A stretch of DNA of 64,000 bases from Flavobacteriales bacterium (GTDB lineage Bacteria; Bacteroidota; Bacteroidia; Flavobacteriales; Weeksellaceae). The notes below the pieces were generated by a model that had not been told where the DNA came from, made no database searches, and saw only the letters and a list, made by a program, of their open reading frames with translations. This document shows, one piece after another, positions 1 through 7,587 of the stretch (the first letter of the stretch is position 1; each line of letters begins with the position of its first letter). Location: positions 620,001-684,000 of the forward strand of contig JACJZS010000002.1 of NCBI GenBank assembly GCA_020635515.1, in the 5' to 3' direction. The position numbers and the translations under genes are program-made.

Positions 1-1
1 T

Positions 2-1117
2 TTACAAAACAAATTAGAACAACGAAAAAACAATCAAGAGTTGCGTGAACTAAAAGTTTACGATAAAAACAAAGTTGATTTTTTTTCCAATGATTATTTG
101 GGATACGCTACCAATAAAAACTTAATTGAAAACGTTCAGGGAAGTAGAAATGAAATCCAATCGCTTGGTTCTACTGGCTCACGTTTGATTAGTGGTAATT
201 CTAAAGAAATAGAAAATGTAGAGTCTTTTTTAGCTAATTATTACAGTTCAGAATCTGGACTTTTGCTGGGAAGCGGTTTTGTAGCGAACTTAGCTTTGTT
301 TTCTTGCGTTCCACAAAAAGGAGATGTTGTGTTATATGACGAACTTATTCATGCTTCTATACGAGAATCTGTACGCCTTTCTTTTGCAAAAAGCTATTCT
401 TTTAAACATTTAGACTTTAATGATTTAGAAAAAAAATTACAAAAGAACTCTGGAAATGTATACGTTGTTTTAGAAGGATTGTACTCTATGGACGGAGATA
501 TTCCTAATAAAGAAGAACTCTCTTATTTAAAAGAGAAATATTCCTTTCATTTAATTTTAGACGAAGCTCATTCTACAGGTATTTTAGGACGTAATCACAA
601 AGGTTTTTACGAGAATTTACCTTCTGATTTTTGTTTTGCTCGTATTCACACATTCGGAAAAGCATTTGGATACCACGGAGCTTTTATTGCTTGTTCTCAT
701 TTGCTAAAACAATATTTAATTAACTTTTCTAAACCGTTTATTTATTCTACTGGAATTCCATTGGAAACTGCACTTACAATTCAAGAAATTCATAAATATC
801 ACATAGAAAATGGGGATTTGCATGTAGCTAAATTAAATGAAATCATAGCTTACTACAAAACGATTTTTAAATCTAACTTAAATTCACCTATACAACTTTT
901 ATACTCTGAAAATTTAAAAGAAATAGAAGAGAAATTAGAAAAAAATGGATTTCTGATTAAATGTATTTATTCTCCTACTGTTCCTAAAAATACCGAACGA
1001 ATTCGATTGACTCTTCACAGTTATAATACTAAAGAAGAAATTAATCACTTAAAAAGAATAATTAAACTCACTGAACTAAAAAATAAAATTAATGAGAGTT
1101 TGAATCGGGAGGTGTAG
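2..1117 (+). CDS. bioF: 8-amino-7-oxononanoate synthase (biotin synthesis), 5' partial
   Basis: PLP-dependent class II alpha-oxoamine synthase that joins pimeloyl thioester and alanine in biotin synthesis, in the cytoplasm. The reading frame is open from base 2, so the true start lies upstream of the window; the TTG at 41 is internal. Family landmarks are all visible: the SLGSTGSRLISG segment, LDEAHSTG with the Asp that contacts the PLP ring nitrogen, and HTFGKAFGYHGA carrying the PLP-binding Lys. The C-terminus looks complete at about 370 residues, normal for the family. bioD lies 870 bp downstream on the same strand, but a toxin-antitoxin pair on the other strand and an IS30 relic lie between them, so the usual close bioF-bioD coupling is broken. 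Function is secure at family level. Confidence 0.93.
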   Translation, partial: LQNKLEQRKNNQELRELKVYDKNKVDFFSNDYLGYATNKNLIENVQGSRNEIQSLGSTGSRLISGNSKEIENVESFLANYYSSESGLLLGSGFVANLALFSCVPQKGDVVLYDELIHASIRESVRLSFAKSYSFKHLDFNDLEKKLQKNSGNVYVVLEGLYSMDGDIPNKEELSYLKEKYSFHLILDEAHSTGILGRNHKGFYENLPSDFCFARIHTFGKAFGYHGAFIACSHLLKQYLINFSKPFIYSTGIPLETALTIQEIHKYHIENGDLHVAKLNEIIAYYKTIFKSNLNSPIQLLYSENLKEIEEKLEKNGFLIKCIYSPTVPKNTERIRLTLHSYNTKEEINHLKRIIKLTELKNKINESLNREV

Positions 1118-1145
1118 TAAATTTATAAAACCAAATTTAGGATTT

Positions 1146-1403
1146 TCAGTAATGTCCTTTCAAAGAATATACAGTAATAACTTCATTTTCAACACGGTAA
1201 ACTAAGCGATGTTCTTTATTAACTCTTCTACTCCAATAACCACTGTATTGATATCTTAAAGGTTCAGGCTTCCCTATTCCTTTAAATGGAGTTTCAATAA
1301 TAGACTTTAATAAATTTTCTATTTTATTTTTTAACTTTTCATCATTTAGTTTGTTAAAATAATTCAGATGTTCATTTGCTAAGTCTGTAAATTTTACTTC
1401 CAT
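1146..1403 (-). CDS. Txe/YoeB family mRNA-interferase toxin
   Basis: 85-residue RelE-superfamily toxin, expected to cut mRNA on the ribosome. The C-terminal pattern (YWSRRVNKEHRLVYRV, then a hydrophobic strand, then SLKGHY) matches YoeB/Txe, where the Glu, Arg and the terminal His-Tyr form the active site; all are present, so it looks intact. It starts inside the last codons of the upstream antitoxin gene (10-nt overlap), the normal arrangement for such pairs. It sits on the minus strand between bioF and bioD, convergent with bioF. Family call from motif recognition. Confidence 0.88.
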   Translation of the reverse strand: MEVKFTDLANEHLNYFNKLNDEKLKNKIENLLKSIIETPFKGIGKPEPLRYQYSGYWSRRVNKEHRLVYRVENEVITVYSLKGHY

Positions 1404-1588
1404 AAATTATTTACATCAATGGTTGTTAATTTACCTTCTTTTTCTTGCTGAATACTTTTATCCATATTTTTCACAAATTCAGAACTATAGTCTTCTTCTT
1501 TTTTTTCAAAAGAAATATTAAAAGCTTTTAAAAAATTAATTAAGGCTTTTATTTTTTTACTTTCTGCTTTTATGATTAAAGTTTCCAT
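1394..1588 (-). CDS. Antitoxin of the YoeB-type pair
   Basis: 64-residue acidic/lysine-rich protein directly upstream of, and overlapping, the YoeB-like toxin. The N-terminal half (METLIIKAESKKIKALINFL) looks like a beta strand plus helix, and the C-terminal half is charged and probably disordered until it wraps around the toxin. It resembles small Bacteroidota proteins of the DUF2683 type often found before Txe/YoeB toxins; that assignment is from memory of the family. It lacks a clear Phd or MazE DNA-binding signature, so autoregulation is an inference. Confidence 0.75.
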   Translation of the reverse strand: METLIIKAESKKIKALINFLKAFNISFEKKEEDYSSEFVKNMDKSIQQEKEGKLTTIDVNNLWK

Positions 1589-1639
1589 TTGTTTTGCTTT
1601 TATACAAAAATACTACTTTAAAAGTATTTTCACAAGAAG

Positions 1640-1955
1640 TGTATATTGAATATTAAATAGTGCTTCTTTTTGATAATTCTAAAATTATAACTCTTTCTCT
1701 TGATAGAATTACGCTTTAAACAGTGCTTCTATCTACCTCTTTTTTTGTAGCTATCTCGGCTTTACTGAATCCTCTTTTATGTAAACTATAAATTACATAT
1801 CTTTGTTCTAAGGTTAAATGTTTCATATTTTGCAATTTTAGTCGAGGACACAAAACAAACAATTTTATCCATTCAGAGGAAAAAGGCATAAGTCCTTTCT
1901 TTTGAAAAAAATATTTTTATTCTCATCCTCAAAAATTGCATTTACTAATAGAATT
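1640..1955 (-). pseudogene. IS30-family transposase relic (5' end only)
   Basis: On the minus strand a start codon at 1826 opens MKHLTLEQRYVI followed by the helix-turn-helix segment KRGFSKAEIATKKEVDRST, the N-terminus of an IS30 transposase, then a stop. Compared with the longer relic at 44534-45670, about 14 nt are missing just after VDRST and homology fades near 1640. Upstream of the start the two relics also match (GTCGAGGACACAAAA, the ATCCATTCAGAGGAA block, and GCATTTACT near the outer edge), so the element edge lies about 1955, some 30 bp before bioD. The rest of the 1589-1987 gap shows no gene. Confidence 0.8.
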
Positions 1956-1987
1956 AACATTATTAATTTATTAATTACTTTTCTTAA

Positions 1988-2635
1988 ATGAACACTAAAA
2001 CGATATTTGTTGCTGGAATTTCTACCGAAGTTGGAAAAACATTTTGTTCTACTATACTTACCGAAAGTTTACAAGCTGACTATTGGAAACCTTTGCAAAG
2101 TGGAAACTTAGATGAACTGGATTCTAGTTTTGTTAAAAATATGCTTTCCAATACAAAATCTAAAATACATAAAGAAACATATTTATTAAGCATTCCAGAA
2201 TCTCCGCATTACGCTTCTGAAAAAGACAATATTACCATTACTATAAAAGGTTTACAACCACCTAAAACAAATAACAATCTTATAATAGAAGGTGTTGGAG
2301 GAATTATGGTTCCAATTAATAATCAAGAAACCATGGCAGATTTAATGTCGGTAGAAGATTATGTAATTTTGGTTTCTAGGCATTATTTAGGAAGTATTAA
2401 TCATACACTTTTAAGTTTGGAGTATTTAAAGCAGAAAGGTTTTAAAAAAGTTGCTGTTTTATTTAATGGAGAAGAGAAGGAACCTACAGAAAATATAATT
2501 CCGAAGTTTTTTCCTGATGTTATGTATTTAGGACGAATTCCTGAAATAAAAACAATCAATAAAGAAAATATAAAAAATCAAGCGGATAATTTACACGACA
2601 AATTGACTGAGTTTTTAACTCGGCACGAAAAATGA
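1988..2635 (+). CDS. bioD: Dethiobiotin synthetase
   Basis: ATP-dependent carboxylase that closes the ureido ring of dethiobiotin, the penultimate step of biotin synthesis. The N-terminus FVAGISTEVGKTF is the family P-loop (TEVGKT), followed by the WKPLQSG segment with the substrate-binding Lys; IIEGVGGIMVPI is the second nucleotide/Mg loop with its Glu and the GVGG turn. 215 residues is normal. The upstream 160 bp is IS30-derived, so the gene may now use a promoter supplied by, or rebuilt after, the insertion. bioA and bioB are not in the window. Confidence 0.93.
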   Translation: MNTKTIFVAGISTEVGKTFCSTILTESLQADYWKPLQSGNLDELDSSFVKNMLSNTKSKIHKETYLLSIPESPHYASEKDNITITIKGLQPPKTNNNLIIEGVGGIMVPINNQETMADLMSVEDYVILVSRHYLGSINHTLLSLEYLKQKGFKKVAVLFNGEEKEPTENIIPKFFPDVMYLGRIPEIKTINKENIKNQADNLHDKLTEFLTRHEK

Positions 2636-2671
2636 CTGTTACTATTGTAAAATGTAAAGTTGTAACAATTT

Positions 2672-3424
2672 ATGAAATTTTCCTTTGAAAGTATAATTGT
2701 TCCTTTTTTATTTATCTGTACGCTATGGATTGTTTATGGATTGCAATACATTGGCTTTTTTACGGAATGCCACGGAATAATTCCTCATTACGAAAAAGGT
2801 GCACAAGGAATACTTTTTGCTCCTCTTTTTCATGGAAGTTGGAATCACGTTTTTAATAATTCTATTCCTCTTTTTGTTCTTTTGTTTCTTTCTTTTACAA
2901 TGTATCAAAAAATCACTTATTTAGTATGGATTATTGGTTGGCTATTGAGTGGATTTTTAGTTTGGCAATTTCCTTATTTTGGCTTGTTTGAAAATGAATC
3001 TATGGCGTGTCATATAGGTGCTAGCGGACTTGTTTATGTATTTGCATCTTTTTTATTTTTTAGTGGTATCATACGCAGAAATATTCAACTGATGGCAATT
3101 TCTATGCTGGTAGTTTTTTTATACGGAAGTTTGATTTGGGGAATTTTTCCACAAGAGCTTCTTAGTTCTGACCCACAAGCAAAATACATATCTTGGGAAA
3201 GTCATCTTTCGGGAGCGGTATCAGGAATTTTACTTGCTTATATTTTTAGAAAATACGGACCTCAACGTACAAAGTTTCCTTGGCAAAAAAAAAATTATAT
3301 AGACCCTCAAGGTGAACAACTTTGGCAAGAATACCAAGAAAAATTCCCAGAAGATTTTGAAGTAGACTCAACAGAAAAAACAAATCAAAAGGAAAGCAAA
3401 AACGACTGGGAAAAACTGTTGTAA
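2672..3424 (+). CDS. Rhomboid-family intramembrane serine protease
   Basis: Polytopic membrane protease with about six hydrophobic segments in residues 8-195. The catalytic dyad is visible: Ser118 in GASG and His178 in SHLSGAVSG, plus the oxyanion-side HVFNN motif (His59, Asn62/63). Residues 196-250 form a charged cytoplasmic tail. Its substrate is unknown. The last 20 codons and the 3' flank are repeated at 4056-4168 and, in short form, at 4789-4825, marking this gene end as the target for insertion of toxin-antitoxin cassettes. The preceding gap to bioD is 36 bp, so co-transcription is possible. Confidence 0.9.
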   Translation: MKFSFESIIVPFLFICTLWIVYGLQYIGFFTECHGIIPHYEKGAQGILFAPLFHGSWNHVFNNSIPLFVLLFLSFTMYQKITYLVWIIGWLLSGFLVWQFPYFGLFENESMACHIGASGLVYVFASFLFFSGIIRRNIQLMAISMLVVFLYGSLIWGIFPQELLSSDPQAKYISWESHLSGAVSGILLAYIFRKYGPQRTKFPWQKKNYIDPQGEQLWQEYQEKFPEDFEVDSTEKTNQKESKNDWEKLL

Positions 3425-3468
3425 TTCATTAGAATTTGAAGAAAGAACTAAATTCACTATCTTTGATT
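3356..3468 (+). repeat. Direct repeat copy 1 (rhomboid 3' end plus flank)
   Basis: 113 bp covering the last codons of the rhomboid gene, its stop and 44 bp downstream. Copy 2 at 4056-4168 is the same with 5 mismatches, exactly 700 bp away. The post-stop part contains a short inverted repeat GAATTT/AAATTC (3432-3437 and 3450-3455). Confidence 0.95.
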
Positions 3469-3482
3469 ATAAATATTCCGTT

Positions 3483-3653
3483 ATGACCACTATACTAAAA
3501 AAATCTAAAAACATAAATTTTAATAAAATCAATCAAAGTTTAGAACAAAATAAGGTGAATCGTTCTGTAAATACAAAAATATTTTGTGGAACGATAAAAC
3601 TTAAACAAGATGCTCTTTTAATACAAAAAAAAATAAGAAATGAGTGGAAATAG
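3483..3653 (+). CDS. Probable VapB-type antitoxin
   Basis: 56-codon frame starting ATG at 3483, 14 bp after the end of repeat copy 1, ending TAG at 3653 and overlapping the PIN-toxin start by 14 nt. The product (MTTILKKSKNINFNKINQSL at the start) is basic and small and matches no antitoxin family I can name, but position, size and overlap are those of a VapB partner. No start closer to the toxin fits better. Confidence 0.65.
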   Translation: MTTILKKSKNINFNKINQSLEQNKVNRSVNTKIFCGTIKLKQDALLIQKKIRNEWK

Positions 3654-4011
3654 TATCGTATTAGATACAAATATTATTCTCTATTTACTTAATGGCGATG
3701 AATATTTAGCTGACTTTTTAAACCAAAAAGAACTATATATTTCTATTATTTCAGAAATTGAACTTTTGGGTTATAATCAAATTACAAAGCAAGAAAAGTT
3801 AAAAATAAAAGAGTTTATTTCTTACTGTACGATATTAAACATTTCTGAAAAAATTAAAAATGAATGCATTACTCTAAAAGAACAAACCAACATAAAAACT
3901 CCTGATGCTTTAGTTGCCTCAACTGCTATTTTCCTTAATTTACCTTTGATTTCTGCTGATAAAATCTTTAATAAGATTGAAAACATTAACTTTTTACATT
4001 ACAAACTCTAG
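3640..4011 (+). CDS. VapC-type PIN-domain toxin
   Basis: 123-residue PIN-domain ribonuclease, expected to cleave tRNA or rRNA. The acidic active-site residues are in place: Asp9 in VLDTNI, the SEIEL glutamates near residue 40, Asp in TPDALVAS near 88, and Asp in SAD near 100. Translation is probably coupled to the overlapping upstream small frame. The gene lies inside a 700-bp unit bounded by a direct repeat of the rhomboid 3' end, pointing to arrival as a cassette. Confidence 0.9.
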   Translation: MSGNSIVLDTNIILYLLNGDEYLADFLNQKELYISIISEIELLGYNQITKQEKLKIKEFISYCTILNISEKIKNECITLKEQTNIKTPDALVASTAIFLNLPLISADKIFNKIENINFLHYKL

Positions 4012-4055
4012 AACCACATAACTCCTATTTTATTGTGAACATGATTTTTAAGTAT

Positions 4056-4168
4056 TTTGAAGAAGATTCAACAGAAAAAACAAATCAAAAAGAAAACAAA
4101 AACGACTGGGAAAAGCTGTTGTAATTCATTAGAATTTGAAGAAAGAACTAAATTCACTATCTTTGATT
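4056..4168 (+). repeat. Direct repeat copy 2 (rhomboid 3' end plus flank)
   Basis: Near-identical second copy of the rhomboid gene end (5 of 113 positions differ from 3356-3468). It keeps the in-frame NDWEKLL-stop coding end although no complete gene precedes it. It ends 6 bp before the stop codon of the next, oppositely oriented toxin gene at 4175. Confidence 0.95.
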
Positions 4169-4174
4169 GTCAAT

Positions 4175-4483
4175 CTAGAACTTTCTCATTTTAGACGGAT
4201 TTTGTCTAACATCAAAAATTTGTAGAATTTGAATAGTATTTCCTTTAACGGTGTAAATAATTTTATAATTTTTCACAATAATTCTTCTGTAAGGCTGTCC
4301 TAAGATATCATCTTCTTGAAACTGTTTCAAAAACTGGACACTTTCAACTTTTTGAACAATTTCATCTAACGTTTGACTTGCAAAAATTTCAGAAAAGTTG
4401 GTTTTATTAAAATCAAAAATTGACTTTAAATCTTCTTTCGCTAATATATCCCAAATAATAAAAATTTCGTTTGGTTTGCTCAT
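4175..4483 (-). CDS. RelE/ParE-superfamily toxin
   Basis: 102 residues with the RelE/ParE fold pattern: N-terminal helix hairpin (ILAKEDLKSIFDFNK), a helix with FASQTLDEIVQKVE, and the C-terminal strands YRRIIVKNYKIIYTV and ILQIFDVRQNPSKM. The final D.RQNP..M segment is typical of a ParE/RelE clade where the basic/aromatic pair acts or binds. It begins immediately after the antitoxin stop. Whether it poisons gyrase or the ribosome cannot be told from sequence alone. Confidence 0.87.
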   Translation of the reverse strand: MSKPNEIFIIWDILAKEDLKSIFDFNKTNFSEIFASQTLDEIVQKVESVQFLKQFQEDDILGQPYRRIIVKNYKIIYTVKGNTIQILQIFDVRQNPSKMRKF

Positions 4484-4729
4484 CTACCAATTCTTAATTT
4501 CAGATTTCAACTGATTATGAGAAATGAATTCTCCTGAATTAATTCTTTCTTCTGCCTCTTCTAACTCCTTTTTGTATTCTTCTTTGGTTAACGATTTTCC
4601 GTTGATAGTATGTGCTACTGTTTTTCTTTTTTCTTCTTCAATAATTTGTATAAACTTATTTAATACCGTTTCATTTTTTAGGTTTAAAATATAATTTAAA
4701 ATATCTAATTTTATTACTGGAGTGTTCAT
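4484..4729 (-). CDS. Antitoxin of the RelE/ParE pair
   Basis: 81-residue partner directly before the toxin (zero spacing). The N-terminal half is hydrophobic-amphipathic (residues 5-30), the C-terminal half is acidic, ending EERINSGEFISHNQLKSEIKNW, a pattern common in small flavobacterial antitoxins that precede ParE-like toxins. No recognised DNA-binding fold is obvious. It lies between repeat copies 2 and 3, in the opposite orientation to VapBC. Confidence 0.8.
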   Translation of the reverse strand: MNTPVIKLDILNYILNLKNETVLNKFIQIIEEEKRKTVAHTINGKSLTKEEYKKELEEAEERINSGEFISHNQLKSEIKNW

Positions 4730-4788
4730 AATCCCATTATTTAATACAAAAATACAAAATATTTAGCTGTTTAGTAATTAGATTATAA

Positions 4789-4825
4789 GATACTGATTCA
4801 ACTGGAAAAAGCTGTTGTAATTCAT
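4789..4825 (+). repeat. Direct repeat copy 3, truncated
   Basis: GATTCAAC joined to TGGAAAAAGCTGTTGTAATTCAT: the same rhomboid 3' end with an internal deletion of about 30 bp and loss of the distal flank. It closes the block holding the second toxin-antitoxin pair and is followed by the promoter region of the next gene. Confidence 0.8.
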
Positions 4826-4849
4826 ACAATCAAAAACAAATAAAAACAT

Positions 4850-4857
4850 TAAATTTG
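4850..4857 (+). promoter_or_regulatory. Bacteroidota -7 box (TAAATTTG)
   Basis: TAAATTTG fits the TAnnTTTG consensus and lies 18 bp before the ATG at 4876. No TTG at the expected -33 spacing. It also argues against the TTG at 4855 as a start. Confidence 0.55.
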
Positions 4858-4875
4858 CAATCTTATTTTTTGTTT

Positions 4876-5679
4876 ATGAAATCAATATTTGCTTTAGTAT
4901 TTACCTTATCATTTTTTATCACTAATTACGCTCAAAACAAAGGTACTTTTTATATTTATTGGGGTTGGAATGAAGATTCTTATTCTAAATCAGATATTCA
5001 CTTTAAAGGAAATGGATACGACTTTACCTTGCATGATGTAGAAGCAAAAGACAAACCTCTTCCTTTTGGATTGAAACCACATTTTCAATTAGATAAAATT
5101 ACGATTCCACAAACCAATGTACGAATTGGATACTTCATTAATGATAAATGGGATATTTCTTTGGGAGTAGAACACATGAAATACGTAATGACTCAAAATC
5201 AGAATGTGAAAATTGATGGATATATAGAAACTGATTCAGATTTTGATGGAGTTTATAATGGAAATACGATAAAACTCACAGAAGATTTTTTAACCTTTGA
5301 ACATACCGATGGTCTAAACTACATAAGCAGTGAAATTACGTATAACGAAAACCTACTTAAACTAGCAAAAATTAATTCTAAACATTTTCAAGTTAATTTA
5401 CTGTTAGGTGGTGGAATTGGCGTTCTTGTACCTAAAACCAATGCAAAGCTATGGAATCAAGAACGACACGATGCATTTCATCTTTCGGGATATGGAATGA
5501 ATTTAAAAGCTGGACTCAATGTGGTACTTTTTAAATATTTCTTCTTACAAACCAATGCTAAATTCGGATATATAGATATGCCAAGCATTAGAACAACACA
5601 ATACAGTTCGGATACTGCTAATCAGAATTTTCTATTTTTAGAAAATGATATTGTTTTTGGTTTTAGATTTAAGTTGTAA
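4876..5679 (+). CDS. Outer-membrane beta-barrel-like protein, unknown function
   Basis: 267 residues. The chosen ATG at 4876 gives a clean signal peptide (MKSIFALVFTLSFFITNYAQ, cleavage after the Ala) and fits the -7 box just upstream. The mature part alternates polar and aromatic/aliphatic residues and ends with a strand closing on phenylalanine (FGFRFKL), as in outer-membrane barrels; a glycine-rich LLLGGGIGVLV strand lies in the middle. I recognise no specific family; a small porin-like or attachment barrel is possible. It is transcribed alone and convergent with the thiamine pyrophosphokinase gene. Confidence 0.75.
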   Translation: MKSIFALVFTLSFFITNYAQNKGTFYIYWGWNEDSYSKSDIHFKGNGYDFTLHDVEAKDKPLPFGLKPHFQLDKITIPQTNVRIGYFINDKWDISLGVEHMKYVMTQNQNVKIDGYIETDSDFDGVYNGNTIKLTEDFLTFEHTDGLNYISSEITYNENLLKLAKINSKHFQVNLLLGGGIGVLVPKTNAKLWNQERHDAFHLSGYGMNLKAGLNVVLFKYFFLQTNAKFGYIDMPSIRTTQYSSDTANQNFLFLENDIVFGFRFKL

Positions 5680-5682
5680 AAT

Positions 5683-6288
5683 TTAGTTCCCTACAAACAG
5701 AAGAAGATTTCCTTTTTTATGTAAAATTTCCACTTCGGAATGTATTGCTTTGTTTCGCGTTCCGATTCGTGTTCCAAATTCTAAATCTTCTTTATTTAAA
5801 GAATATTGTAACCCTTTGGTTTCTATTTTTTCTACTTTATAAAATGGAATTAGTGAAATAGTTGCACCTTTTCTTGTTATTATTTTTTCCTTTTTCTCAG
5901 CGAAATAAAACATTCCGTATTCGTCGTAAAATATAATTTTAATCTTGTCTTTTAGCTGAATTGCCGTAGAAATATTTCCTAGAAAATGATCGTGCTCCAA
6001 ACCTGTAGCTCCATACACATCTACATCTGTAATACCTTGGCTTATAAGGTATTCTAATGCTTTTTCGAAATCAGTTTTATTTTGATCTTCTGCTAGAATA
6101 AACTTTTGATCTTCATAACTAACATCAAACTGTATAGAATCAAAATCTCCTATTATAAAATCCAATGTAAAATCTAAACTTCGTGCATATTTGTAAGCTC
6201 CATCTGTGCAACCAATGAGTTTATATTCTTTGTTTTGAATTACATTTTTAGGTTCTAATCCATTTATAAAGAGTAATGCTTTATTCAT
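5683..6288 (-). CDS. Thiamine pyrophosphokinase (thiamine diphosphokinase)
   Basis: Transfers pyrophosphate from ATP to thiamine to make thiamine diphosphate. Diagnostic motifs: CTDGAYKYA near residue 30 and the metal-binding FIIGDFDSI near residue 50, then GATGLEHDHFLGN with the acidic/His cluster. A longer frame reaches 6330, but the ATG at 6288 (MNKALLFING) gives the usual family N-terminus and overlaps the stop of the upstream adenosyltransferase by 8 nt, consistent with translational coupling. About 201 residues, normal length. Confidence 0.9.
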   Translation of the reverse strand: MNKALLFINGLEPKNVIQNKEYKLIGCTDGAYKYARSLDFTLDFIIGDFDSIQFDVSYEDQKFILAEDQNKTDFEKALEYLISQGITDVDVYGATGLEHDHFLGNISTAIQLKDKIKIIFYDEYGMFYFAEKKEKIITRKGATISLIPFYKVEKIETKGLQYSLNKEDLEFGTRIGTRNKAIHSEVEILHKKGNLLLFVGN

Positions 6289-6822
6289 TTGGCTTCCAAT
6301 TGGTTTCTTCCACATTGCCTTGTTTAGCAAAAAATCGTGCTAATACAAATAAATAATCCGAAAGTCGATTGAGGTATTTTAGTATCGTTTCGGAAATAAT
6401 TTCTTGTTCATTTAGAAGTACTACTGAGCGTTCTGTTCGTCTACAAATCGTTCGGGAAAGATGAGTTTGAGCAATAATTTGGTTTCCTGTAGGAAGAATA
6501 AAATTAGTTAATTCTGGTAGCTCTTTTTGGATTTCATCGATATGATTCTCTAAAAACTGAATATTTTATCTTGTATAATTATAGTTCTTTTTTTATCATC
6601 TGGTGTTGCTAATTCAGTTCCGATTACAAACAAATCATTCTGAATCTTATTTAACTGACTATCTATTTCTTGATTTTTATTTAAGGCACGAATAATTCCA
6701 ATAGAAGAGTTAAGTTCATCTGCATTTCCATAAGATTCGATTCGGATATTGCTTTTTAAAACTTTTTTTCCTCCAAAAAGTGACGTTTTTCCTTTATCTC
6801 CTGTTTTGGTGTATATTTTCAT
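6281..6822 (-). pseudogene. Cob(I)yrinate a,c-diamide adenosyltransferase (PduO type), frameshifted
   Basis: ATP:cob(I)alamin adenosyltransferase that makes the coenzyme form of B12. The N-terminal part (6822 down to about 6568) carries TKTGDKGKTSLFGG, the ATP-binding loop, and SYGNADELNSSIG. It then runs into a stop at 6550. The remaining half continues in another frame from about 6560 to a stop at 6281: FLENHIDEIQ, the conserved RTICRRTERSVV and YLNRLSDYLFVLARFF. One base appears lost in the AT-rich stretch 6553-6568. Both halves are well conserved, so the lesion is recent or a sequencing error. Rejoined, the protein would be about 180 residues, normal length. It overlaps the pseudouridine synthase gene upstream by 4 nt. 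Confidence 0.85.
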
Positions 6823-7511
6823 GTTGGTTCGTTTTTAATTTGATTCCACAAAATATCATCAGGTAATTGTGAATACAAAATCATTGTTTCTTTAGTAACT
6901 GGATGTATAAATTCTAATTTTCTTGCATTTAAGTGAATGCTTTTATCTGTGTTTGCTCTTTGAAATCCATACTTAACATCTCCTTTTATTGGAATTCCTA
7001 TTTTGGAAAGTTGAGCTCTAATCTGATGATGTCTTCCTGTTTCTAAATCAATTTCAAGAATCATATAGGTATCGAGATTCTTTATAACGTTATAATGTAA
7101 AACGGCTTTTTTTGCTTCTTCAGTTGGATTGGGAAATACGATTGCGCGATTGTTTTTTTGATTCTTTTTGAGATAATGAATTAATTCCCCTTGCTTAGGA
7201 ATTTCTACTTGCTTAACAACTGCTAAATAAGTCTTCTTAATTTCTCTTTTTTTAATCATCTCGTTGAGTCGAGTAAGAGCTTTTGATGTTTTTGCAAAAA
7301 TAACCAAACCACTCGTAGGACGATCAATTCTATGAACCAAACCTAAATATACGTTTCCTAATTTATTGTGCTTTTCTTTTAAATATTGTTTTAATTCATC
7401 AATCAAACAGACATCTCCTGTTTTATCTCCCTGCACCAATTGGCTTGGCTTTTTAGAGATTACAAGTAAATGATTATCTTCATAAACAATTTGTGATTCG
7501 TGAAATTTCAT
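6819..7511 (-). CDS. RluA-family 23S rRNA/tRNA pseudouridine synthase
   Basis: Isomerises uridine to pseudouridine in RNA. Landmarks: IVYEDNHLLVISKKPSQLVQ, the catalytic loop GLVHRIDRPTSGLVIFAKT with the nucleophilic Asp, LETGRHHQIRAQL and the late IHLNARKLEF segment. 230 residues and no N-terminal S4 domain, typical of the short RluA-like branch common in flavobacteria; the exact target uridine cannot be assigned. First gene of a compact leftward cluster with the adenosyltransferase (4-nt overlap) and thiamine pyrophosphokinase. Confidence 0.92.
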   Translation of the reverse strand: MKFHESQIVYEDNHLLVISKKPSQLVQGDKTGDVCLIDELKQYLKEKHNKLGNVYLGLVHRIDRPTSGLVIFAKTSKALTRLNEMIKKREIKKTYLAVVKQVEIPKQGELIHYLKKNQKNNRAIVFPNPTEEAKKAVLHYNVIKNLDTYMILEIDLETGRHHQIRAQLSKIGIPIKGDVKYGFQRANTDKSIHLNARKLEFIHPVTKETMILYSQLPDDILWNQIKNEPT

Positions 7512-7587
7512 CTAGATTAATTAGAGTCAAAGGTAATAAATAATTTATTTTCATTGTTCTAGTAAACTAATTCGATTAAAAAAACTT

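Noticed and set aside
41..60. TTG at 41 as the bioF start
   Set aside because: The frame is open back to base 2 and encodes residues that fit the family N-terminus; the gene is simply cut by the window edge.
3432..3455. Integron attC-like site in the rhomboid repeat
   Set aside because: Only a 6-bp inverted repeat with no GTTRRRY/RYYYAAC core; insufficient for an integron call.
4855..4875. Upstream TTG start for the outer-membrane protein
   Set aside because: It overlaps the -7 promoter box and would place a poor sequence before a clean signal peptide that starts at 4876.
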